Origin: an uncultured Lachnospiraceae bacterium
Lineage (GTDB): Bacteria; Bacillota; Clostridia; Lachnospirales; Lachnospiraceae
Length of the DNA stretch: 6,383 nt
Assembly: GCA_900557385.1 (NCBI GenBank)
Contig: USSP01000110.1
Span: 1-6,383, forward strand
Direction: 5' to 3'
The translations under genes were made by a program, and so were the position numbers. The notes below the pieces were generated by a model that saw nothing but the letters and a program-made list of their open reading frames with translations, made no database searches and was not told the DNA's origin. Of this stretch, positions 1 through 5,794 are shown piece by piece; position 1 is the first letter of the stretch, and every line of letters begins with the position of its first letter.

Positions 1-661
1 TTCCGACGAGAGGTTCGCCCTGGTTTGTACTGATCACCACATTTTCATCATCCGGCACGATTCCCAGCAATGGTACAGAAAGAATCTCCACCACATCTGC
101 ACTGGACATCATTTCTCCCCGTTTGACCATGTCTGCCCGCAGACGGTTGATCAGCAGTTCGATTGTCTTAAAATTATTGGCCTCCAACAATCCTATGATG
201 CGATCCGCATCACGGATAGCAGAAACCTCCGGTGTGGTTACCACAATAGCCCGATCCGCACCGGCAATTGCATTCTGAAACCCTTGTTCAATACCGGCCG
301 GGCAGTCCAGAATAATATAATCAAATTGTGACCGGATCTGATCTAACAAACGGATCATTTGTTCCGGTTTCACTGCGGATTTATCTGCAGCCTGGGCAGA
401 TGGCAATAAATACAGATTGGGATGCCTTTTGTCACGGATCAAAGCCTGTTTGGCACGGCATTTTCCCTGAACCACATCTACCAGATTATAAACAATCCGG
501 TTTTCCAGTCCCATTACGACATCCAGATTTCGCAATCCGATATCCGTGTCGATGAGTGCAACCTTTTTTCCCATAGATGCCAGACCGGTTCCCACATTTG
601 CAGAAGTGGTGGTCTTACCCACTCCGCCTTTTCCTGATGTGACGACAATCACTTCACACAT
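1..661 (-). CDS. minD: Septum site-determining protein MinD, 3' end cut by the window
   Basis: MinD is a membrane-associated ParA-type ATPase that dimerises with ATP, binds the membrane and recruits MinC to block FtsZ assembly away from mid-cell. The first 220 codons are visible; the family is usually about 260-270 residues, so the C-terminal membrane-targeting helix is outside the window. The protein begins MCEVIVVTSGKGGVGKTT, a deviant Walker A motif with lysines at 11 and 16. The switch I segment LIDTDIGLRNLD follows at 36-47 with D38 and D40. The Walker B-like segment YIILDCPAGIEQGF lies around 115-128. These residues sit at the numbers known for E. coli MinD, so the ATPase core looks intact. 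The ATG at 661 is chosen because the motif follows at once, AGGAGG lies 11 nt upstream, and the frame has a stop (TAA) at 680-682. It follows minC after a 100-nt gap. Identification is secure; downstream minE is expected but not seen. Confidence 0.96.
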   Translation of the reverse strand, partial: MCEVIVVTSGKGGVGKTTTSANVGTGLASMGKKVALIDTDIGLRNLDVVMGLENRIVYNLVDVVQGKCRAKQALIRDKRHPNLYLLPSAQAADKSAVKPEQMIRLLDQIRSQFDYIILDCPAGIEQGFQNAIAGADRAIVVTTPEVSAIRDADRIIGLLEANNFKTIELLINRLRADMVKRGEMMSSADVVEILSVPLLGIVPDDENVVISTNQGEPLVG

Positions 662-761
662 GACTGCATAGTCCTCCTGTTACTTAGCGAATTGGTTATA
701 TTGTCGCCTGTCCTTTCTTAAGTCCAGTATCTCATCCGTATTTATTTTCTGTTTATCTGGA
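662..761 (-). other. minC-minD intergenic spacer, no assigned function
   Basis: This 100-nt gap is the only real spacer in the block. Apart from the minD ribosome binding site I find no strong hairpin with a T-run, so no terminator is called. An AT-rich TATAAC-like hexamer occurs about 45 nt upstream of the minD start, but the possible -35 partners (TTAAGA at 15 nt, TGGACT at 20 nt) are poor matches with poor spacing, so no promoter is called. The minC reading frame does not continue into it. Confidence 0.5.
673..678 (-). promoter_or_regulatory. Ribosome binding site of minD
   Basis: A perfect AGGAGG lies 11 nt upstream of the minD ATG, slightly further than usual. A nearer ATG at 667-669 is out of the minD frame and only 3 nt from the site, so it is not the start. 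This supports the start at 661. Confidence 0.75.
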
Positions 762-1454
762 TCATTCTGTAAAGCAATTACTCTCCACCGGCTCTACCTG
801 GATTTTTTCCTGGGTCTTGTCCACAAAAGCAATCATCGGTCCTTTCGCTTTGCGTCCCCATCCGCGTTTCCCCCTGATCTCTTTATCACTAACCCGGTAA
901 GGTCCGATTTTCACACGACTGGGGGCAAAATCCAATGCTAAAACAAACGCATTTTCATCGGTTTGTGAACCTGCCCCACAGAAGATTTCTCCCCGAAGAG
1001 TTCCCATAACCAGTACATTTCCGTCGGATACCACCAATGCTCCTTCTTCCACATCTCCCAGTATCAGTAAATTCTGCGTCACCTGAATGGTCTGACCCTC
1101 CGTTACGTTTCCCCGGTAAATCTGGCACTGGTTCTGTTCCTCCGGTGTAGGGAATCTACGCTTCATCTCAGCAAGAGCTTTCACATAAACCGAACGCTCT
1201 TCCTCATCTCTGCCGATGATACACATGACTTTAACCTGGGAATTGCTTTCAATCGTGTCGATAATTTGAAGTTCCTGTTCGGTATCCAGCTTCCGTCCCT
1301 CGATGGAAAGTGCAATCGTTGCCTCCTTAAAGAAATCGGAAGACTCTTTAAACTTCTTGCCTATTTCCTGTAAAAGGGTATCGAACTCCTCTTCTGCATC
1401 CAAAATCAAATTGATTCCCTGTGTATAGCTTTTCAGAATGACCGCATGTTTCAT
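762..1454 (-). CDS. minC: Septum site-determining protein MinC, FtsZ assembly inhibitor
   Basis: MinC inhibits FtsZ polymerisation and is brought to the membrane by MinD. The 230-residue length is typical. The N-terminal domain, about residues 1-100, begins MKHAVILKSYTQGINLIL and would hold the FtsZ-inhibiting fold. The C-terminal beta-helix domain, about 113-185, shows the repetitive Gly-rich pattern of the family: YRGNVTEGQ, LLILGDVEEGALVVSDGNV, VMGTLRGEIFCGAG, then ALDFAPSRVKIG. A basic linker (RGKRGWGRKAKG, 194-205) precedes the final strand AFVDKTQEKIQVEPVE. The usual RSGQ that contacts MinD in E. coli is TEGQ here (118-121), and the loop GSQTDENAF replaces the more common shorter turn. 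The ATG at 1454 has AGAGGGG 7 nt upstream. It lies 12 nt after the PBP2 stop codon, so it is very likely translated from the same message. Identification is firm; the changed contact motif is noted as a finding. Confidence 0.95.
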   Translation of the reverse strand: MKHAVILKSYTQGINLILDAEEEFDTLLQEIGKKFKESSDFFKEATIALSIEGRKLDTEQELQIIDTIESNSQVKVMCIIGRDEEERSVYVKALAEMKRRFPTPEEQNQCQIYRGNVTEGQTIQVTQNLLILGDVEEGALVVSDGNVLVMGTLRGEIFCGAGSQTDENAFVLALDFAPSRVKIGPYRVSDKEIRGKRGWGRKAKGPMIAFVDKTQEKIQVEPVESNCFTE

Positions 1455-1461
1455 ATATGTA

Positions 1462-1468
1462 CCCCTCT
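1462..1468 (-). promoter_or_regulatory. Ribosome binding site of minC, overlapping the PBP2 stop codon
   Basis: AGAGGGG lies 7 nt upstream of the minC ATG and shares its first two bases with the TAG stop of the PBP2 gene. The arrangement suggests translational coupling of minC to PBP2. Confidence 0.7.
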
Positions 1469-4334
1469 AATCCGTATTGGTTGCACCACCGGATACGGCA
1501 TCTGCCGTACCGGTCAGCATGGTTTCTTCATCCTCAACCTGGTAATAGTATTTGATCACATCCTGCGCAATCTGTGCCGCATAATCGGAACTGTAACCAA
1601 ATGCTACACGGGCAGAAATGGCGATTTCCGGCTTATCGTAGGGCGCATACCCCACAAACAGCGCATGGTTTGGCCTGGATGCACTCTCCTGGGCGGTACC
1701 GGTTTTACCCGCTACTGCAATGGGGAAATTGGCATAATAACTCTTTTTCTCCACCACTCTGCGCATACCGGTATGAATCGCATTCCAGGAGGTTTCGGGC
1801 AGATCGATGGTATTGCGTATTCCTGCTTCATATTCCTTTACCAGATTGCCATCCCGGTCTGTCACCTTATCAAGAAGGGTCAGATTATAGCAGGTACCAC
1901 TGTTTGCCACCGCTGTCACATATCTGGCAAGTCCGACTGTTGTATAGTTGTGGGTACCCTGACCGATGGCAGAACGAACCGCATCGAAGTCAGATACCTT
2001 GGGCTGGTACTCCGAAATCTCCACACCGGATTTCTCCGATAATCCATACAGATCGGCATATTTTGCCAGTTTTTCCAGACCTAAGTCACTGTTATAATGG
2101 TCTCCCTCGGTTCCCAGCCGGTAAGCTGTCTCGTAAAAGAAAACATTACAGGAATTCTCAATACCTCCGGAAACAGTCAGATTTCCATGGGTACCTCTGG
2201 GATAAATCCAGCATCGGGGTGACGGTGTGATTTTTTCAAAAATACCATTACATCTGATGACGGTACTGGTATTGATAACCCCCTCCTGCAGGCCTGCTGT
2301 GGCAGATACCATCTTAAAGGTAGAGCCAGGCGCCGTACGCTGCTGTGTCGCATAATTTAACAGCGGCGAGGAAAGATCTGCATTCAGCTGTGCATAGTAA
2401 TCTGCATCTACACCGTTAGCCATACGATTATTGTCATAACTGGGATAGCTGACCAGTGCAAGTACATCACCGTTATTGACATCGGTGATGACCACAGAAG
2501 CCGCGTAAGGATCCAACGCCAGCTGTGCCGGTGTGATATCCAGATTGCGGATCCGATTCGTCATAAAGGTGTACGCACTCTCTTTTCCGGACAGAAACTG
2601 TGCCTCCTCTTCCTCATCCAGTTCCACCAGATTCTGCTCCAACAGAATCGAACAGATCTGTTTCCCGGAGATCATATCGGATTTTATCATATAACGGTAA
2701 AGACGCTTGTCGAATTCTGCATTGGAATCCAAGTTATCCAAAATGATATCGACTATTTTTGCAAAGATTTCGTCGGAATCCGCGTATTGGCTATCCAGAT
2801 CAAGTGTGGTCACATCTACCCAGTTCTGGGCAATACAGTATTCCAGATATTCTGCAAGACTGATGGTCTCATCCTTCGTCCAGGCAATATATGTGGCATC
2901 ATTGGTGTCAATCTCATCTTCCAGAATAATCTTATTCTTATAAAGAATAGACGACACAATAAAGCTTTCATACACCTCGTACTCCTGGGAAAGCTGATTG
3001 TAGGGAGTTCGGTCTGTCTTCAGTTCCTCCCGCAATTTTTCTATCACGGTCTGTTTCTTCTGCAAATACTGTTCATAAACAGCCCGTTCATTTTCCTGTG
3101 CCTGTGGTGTCGCAAAGTGCGAAACATCAATAACACTGTTATTAATCAGTGCATGATAGACGTCATAAATCGGAATGATGATATCACTTCGTGTCGCATT
3201 GGCTCCCGGGGAGTACTCCCTGATATTTTGAATTTTGGCCAGAAGAATACCGGCAAGCTTCTGTTCCAGAATGTGATAAATGGCCTCCTGCAAATCCTTA
3301 TCAATCGACAGGTAAACATCATAGCCGGCCACCGGCTCCTTTCGGTCACTGGTCTCAATCACTTTACCAAGGCTGTCTACATAAACGGTTTCCGATCCTT
3401 TTTTTCCCTGAAGTGTAGTCTCCATGGTCTGCTCGATACCGGCTTTTCCTACAATATCAGACTGTGTATAGGCAGCATCCTGTTTCTGCAGTTCTTCCAA
3501 TTCCTCCGTAGATACCCTTCCTGTATACCCAAGAATCTGGGAAAAATAAACAGCATCTGTATATTTCCGGATGGTATCCTCCGCAATCTGTACCCCATCC
3601 AGGGTATCGAGATTTTCCATGACTACCGCCACCGTTTTCTCTGAAACATCCGTTGCCACCGTAGTGGGGATATATTTCGTGTAACTGTTGGCGCTCATCG
3701 CATAGCGTACCGTTACAATTTCCAGCAGTTCCTTCTTCGTGTAACCCTGCCCTACGATAAATTCCTTGGGATTTTCTTCTGAATAACCGCCCACGGCATA
3801 ACGGCTCTCTCCCGCCAAATAGGAAATAATTTCTTCTGCCGTGGCTGTCTGCTGGGCATACTTCAAATCAGAAACATATTTTTCTCCATATACATCCGCG
3901 ATGAAACGAAGAAGCCGTGCATCCGATACATTGTACTCAAATTCGTTATTGGTATTAAGAATAATATTAAAATCGTTGACAATGCTGTCACCGTTTTTTT
4001 CGATAATGCCGATCAGACGATAGATGGTATCATTTAACGCAGCATTCTTGCCTTTTCCCGATTCATAAACATCCTCCAGTGTTACTGAATAAGCCAGTTC
4101 ATTATATGCCAGCAGATTACCGTTCCGGTCATAAATATTTCCTCGCGTACTGGCAATGGAACGTTCTTTACGGATCGTCAATTGGAAATTATTCAAATAT
4201 TCCTCTCCATGCACAATCTGCAGGTTAAACACGGTGTACACCAGAATCACTCCCAATGTAAGGAAAAAGATTACCAGAACCGTAATCCGGGAGGTTATGA
4301 TATTGATAAAGCCATCTTTAAAACGATCAAACAA
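1467..4334 (-). CDS. mrdA: Class B penicillin-binding protein 2 (elongation transpeptidase) with a large internal insertion
   Basis: This membrane-anchored D,D-transpeptidase cross-links side-wall peptidoglycan with the Mre proteins and a RodA-type polymerase. From the TTG at 4334 it has 955 residues, well above the 600-700 usual for PBP2. Numbering from that start: one N-terminal membrane segment (about 17-41, TVLVIFFLTLGVILVYTVF), the class B motif TRGNIYDRNGNLLAYNE (63-79), a pedestal domain to about 359 including ILGYTGRVSTEELEEL, then about 250 residues of helical, acidic insertion. The transpeptidase domain starts near 611 (AASVVITDVNNGDVLALVSY). Catalytic motifs are intact: STFK with Ser671, SCN at 728-730, KTGTAQ at 877-882. 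The tail after 930 is low complexity. The open frame extends upstream to another TTG at 4412, deep inside mreD. The likelier starts are TTG 4334 (MLFDRFKDGF, 8-nt overlap with mreD) or GTG 4346 (20-nt overlap); neither has an ideally spaced ribosome binding site. The function is secure; the exact start is not. Confidence 0.9.
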   Translation of the reverse strand: MFDRFKDGFINIITSRITVLVIFFLTLGVILVYTVFNLQIVHGEEYLNNFQLTIRKERSIASTRGNIYDRNGNLLAYNELAYSVTLEDVYESGKGKNAALNDTIYRLIGIIEKNGDSIVNDFNIILNTNNEFEYNVSDARLLRFIADVYGEKYVSDLKYAQQTATAEEIISYLAGESRYAVGGYSEENPKEFIVGQGYTKKELLEIVTVRYAMSANSYTKYIPTTVATDVSEKTVAVVMENLDTLDGVQIAEDTIRKYTDAVYFSQILGYTGRVSTEELEELQKQDAAYTQSDIVGKAGIEQTMETTLQGKKGSETVYVDSLGKVIETSDRKEPVAGYDVYLSIDKDLQEAIYHILEQKLAGILLAKIQNIREYSPGANATRSDIIIPIYDVYHALINNSVIDVSHFATPQAQENERAVYEQYLQKKQTVIEKLREELKTDRTPYNQLSQEYEVYESFIVSSILYKNKIILEDEIDTNDATYIAWTKDETISLAEYLEYCIAQNWVDVTTLDLDSQYADSDEIFAKIVDIILDNLDSNAEFDKRLYRYMIKSDMISGKQICSILLEQNLVELDEEEEAQFLSGKESAYTFMTNRIRNLDITPAQLALDPYAASVVITDVNNGDVLALVSYPSYDNNRMANGVDADYYAQLNADLSSPLLNYATQQRTAPGSTFKMVSATAGLQEGVINTSTVIRCNGIFEKITPSPRCWIYPRGTHGNLTVSGGIENSCNVFFYETAYRLGTEGDHYNSDLGLEKLAKYADLYGLSEKSGVEISEYQPKVSDFDAVRSAIGQGTHNYTTVGLARYVTAVANSGTCYNLTLLDKVTDRDGNLVKEYEAGIRNTIDLPETSWNAIHTGMRRVVEKKSYYANFPIAVAGKTGTAQESASRPNHALFVGYAPYDKPEIAISARVAFGYSSDYAAQIAQDVIKYYYQVEDEETMLTGTADAVSGGATNTD
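2505..3260 (-). other. Insertion of about 250 residues between pedestal and transpeptidase domains of PBP2
   Basis: In typical PBP2 proteins the strand and helix seen here as YDVYLSIDKDLQEAIYHILE is followed within a few tens of residues by the first transpeptidase strand, here AASVVITDVNNGDVLALVSY. In this protein the two are about 250 residues apart. The added part looks mostly helical: a charged, coiled-coil-like stretch (ENERAVYEQYLQKKQTVIEK), an acidic middle rich in Asp and Glu, and a run LDEEEEAQF. It has no stop codons and no catalytic motif I recognise. Its boundaries are estimated by eye. Confidence 0.7.
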
Positions 4335-4845
4335 GATCCCTGACACTTCCCTTTTCTTTTTTCTCCAGTCGATTATGTACCCACAACAGTAACGGATACA
4401 GCAACAGGGCAATTAACAAAGTGTAAACAGCCTCCGGAATTATCACATGCAGCAGATAAAAAGCAAAATGAAATCTTCCGCGCAGCAAAAATAAAAAGAT
4501 ATAGCAGAACATGCCATAAGCCAGATCACTGACCGTAATCAACACTAACGGCAATTTAATGTCATCCGGATAAATAATTCGGGCAAACTTACCGTTTATA
4601 AATCCTATATACATATAAACCAGCGCATACATTCCCAGTATGCCGGCAAAAAATATATCACACAGCATTCCACAGATAAAGCCAAATACCAGACCGCTCT
4701 TCTCTCCTTTCATAAAGCCGTAAGAAGAAGTAAGAATCATCAGCAGATTGGGAACAATCCCCGCAAAAGTCAGAGATTGAAAGACCGTAGACTGAAGCAG
4801 AAAACAGAAAAACACGAACACAAGCCCGATTACATTACGTCTCAT
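4327..4845 (-). CDS. mreD: Rod shape-determining membrane protein MreD
   Basis: MreD is a small polytopic membrane protein of the elongation machinery that works with MreC and the RodA-PBP2 pair. The 172-residue length is normal. About five or six hydrophobic segments are visible: roughly 5-23, 29-45, 51-68, 70-85, 99-121 and 130-156. The family pattern is present: VPNLLMILTSSYGFMKGEKS, then GLVFGFICGMLCDIFFAGIL with its conserved G...G.L.D, then GMYALVYMYIGF. The C-terminal end is short and charged (NRLEKKEKGSVRDLV). The ATG at 4845 has GGAGG 7 nt upstream and lies 2 nt after the mreC stop. Its 3' end overlaps the PBP2 start region. The protein is weakly conserved in sequence, so the call rests on the membrane pattern together with its place between mreC and PBP2. 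Confidence 0.93.
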   Translation of the reverse strand: MRRNVIGLVFVFFCFLLQSTVFQSLTFAGIVPNLLMILTSSYGFMKGEKSGLVFGFICGMLCDIFFAGILGMYALVYMYIGFINGKFARIIYPDDIKLPLVLITVSDLAYGMFCYIFLFLLRGRFHFAFYLLHVIIPEAVYTLLIALLLYPLLLWVHNRLEKKEKGSVRDLV

Positions 4846-4847
4846 AA

Positions 4848-5720
4848 TCAGTCCTCCGAAATCACCTGTTTGGTTTCCAGAATAACCAAAACCTCACTGA
4901 GATGTTCAAAATCTACTGCCGGCGTTAAGGTTCCCGATTTCGTCAGATTGTTGGCATCCTGGTTGATTGTGCTGACATAACCGATCAGAATTCCTGGCAA
5001 AAATTTCTCACTGATATCCGAGGTCACGATTTTGTCGCCTTCCTTCACAGCATTATCGCTGTCCACCAACTGTGCAAACCGAATAGATCCTTGGGAATAC
5101 AGTTCCAGATCTCCACTGACCACCAGCTTATCCTCTGTCGCCAGTACCTCGCCACTGACATTGGAAGTATCTGCAATAATAGCCGTCACTTTGGACCAGC
5201 TGTCATGGACATCCACAATTCTGCCCACCAGTCCCTGACCGGCGATCACATTCATGTCCAAGGTAATGCCGTCATCCGCGCCTTTATCAATTACAAAGGA
5301 ATGAAACCAGTTGCCGGAATCCTTCGCAATGATCCTGGCACCCACCTTATCATATTCCGTGTATTGGGCATCCAGTGCATAGAGTTCCCGCAGATTGATC
5401 AGTTCATACCGATCCTGCTGCAATGTGGTATTTTCGATAGTCAGGTCATTCACCTGCTGTTTTAATGCCTCATTCTCTGCAATCAGTTCTCTCACCCGCT
5501 CCAATTCCTGGGCACGATCATTCAAATAAGTAGATACGGTAGTGATGCCCTTCTGGAAAGGCACGAACACGTAACCCAGTATGGTGCCGGAAGATCCTTT
5601 TAAGAAATTCGTATTAAATGTGATCAGAATTAAAACAACACAAATTACAGTTAAAATAAAAAGGAGATATTTACTCGGCAGAGTAAACTTTTCTCCTTTT
5701 TTCTTTATGATTGGGCTCAT
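4848..5720 (-). CDS. mreC: Rod shape-determining protein MreC
   Basis: MreC is a bitopic membrane protein whose extracellular beta domains assemble along the membrane and activate the PBP2-RodA pair. At 290 residues it has normal length. A short basic cytoplasmic start (IIKKKGEKF) is followed by one membrane helix at about 17-36. A coiled coil follows at about 65-112 (AQELERVRELIAENEALKQQ), then the double beta-barrel region at about 122-282. Family signatures include GARIIAKDSGNWFHSFVIDK with GADDGI, GQGLVGRIVDV, VTSDISEKFLPGILIGYV, and the closing EHLSEVLVI. The ATG at 5720 has an AAGGG-type site 8 nt upstream. This ribosome binding site lies inside the reconstructed 3' end of mreB, whose out-of-frame TGA would overlap the mreC ATG as ATGA. 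The stop is 2 nt before mreD. No broken or missing part is seen. Confidence 0.96.
   Translation of the reverse strand: MSPIIKKKGEKFTLPSKYLLFILTVICVVLILITFNTNFLKGSSGTILGYVFVPFQKGITTVSTYLNDRAQELERVRELIAENEALKQQVNDLTIENTTLQQDRYELINLRELYALDAQYTEYDKVGARIIAKDSGNWFHSFVIDKGADDGITLDMNVIAGQGLVGRIVDVHDSWSKVTAIIADTSNVSGEVLATEDKLVVSGDLELYSQGSIRFAQLVDSDNAVKEGDKIVTSDISEKFLPGILIGYVSTINQDANNLTKSGTLTPAVDFEHLSEVLVILETKQVISED
4853..4857 (-). promoter_or_regulatory. Ribosome binding site of mreD
   Basis: GGAGG lies 7 nt before the mreD ATG and within the last codons of mreC, which fits coupled translation and fixes the mreD start at 4845. Confidence 0.7.
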
Positions 5721-5794
5721 TTACTCATCCCTTCAATTGAGTAGGCTACCGATTTAAAATTATCATCTTTGATAATTTTGGACAAACCAAGTGC
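5717..5794 (-). other. Out-of-frame continuation of mreB, likely its original 3' end
   Basis: In the frame one base after that of the upstream mreB, this stretch is open for 25 codons: ALGLSKIIKD, then DNFKSVAYSIEGMSK, and ends at a TGA at 5717-5719. Canonical MreB proteins continue after their PLT motif with an ALG-containing helix, so ALGLSKII fits that position better than the tail STWFVQNYQR found in the upstream frame. The TGA overlaps the mreC ATG in an ATGA arrangement, as expected for neighbouring operon genes. It is translated only if the frame is restored. Confidence 0.65.

Noticed and set aside
690..740. Possible sigma-A type promoter upstream of minD (TATAAC with a TTAAGA or TGGACT partner)
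   Set aside because: The -35 matches are poor and spacings of 15 or 20 nt are unfavourable, so the call would not stand above chance in AT-rich sequence.
662..761. Terminator between minC and minD
   Set aside because: Only a four-base CCAG/CTGG pairing with a long loop is seen, with no T-run after it.
1446..2230. Two overlapping plus-strand open frames of about 200 codons opposite the transpeptidase domain
   Set aside because: They are antisense to the STFK, SCN and KTG region, which is under strong coding constraint. Their translations (Cys-, His- and Trp-rich) resemble no protein family.
3146..3358. A 70-codon minus-strand frame inside the PBP2 gene
   Set aside because: It is a different frame of the same strand inside the long PBP2 reading frame, which is continuous across it.
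2787..3644. A 285-codon open frame on the plus strand, opposite PBP2
   Set aside because: It lies wholly antisense to a clear coding frame, has no family motif, and is rich in residues expected from a reversed coding sequence (Ile, Leu, Phe, Asn runs). It is most likely a chance antisense opening.
5091..5465. A 124-codon plus-strand open frame opposite mreC
   Set aside because: It is antisense to the conserved beta domain of MreC, has no recognisable motif, and does not fit the one-direction operon.
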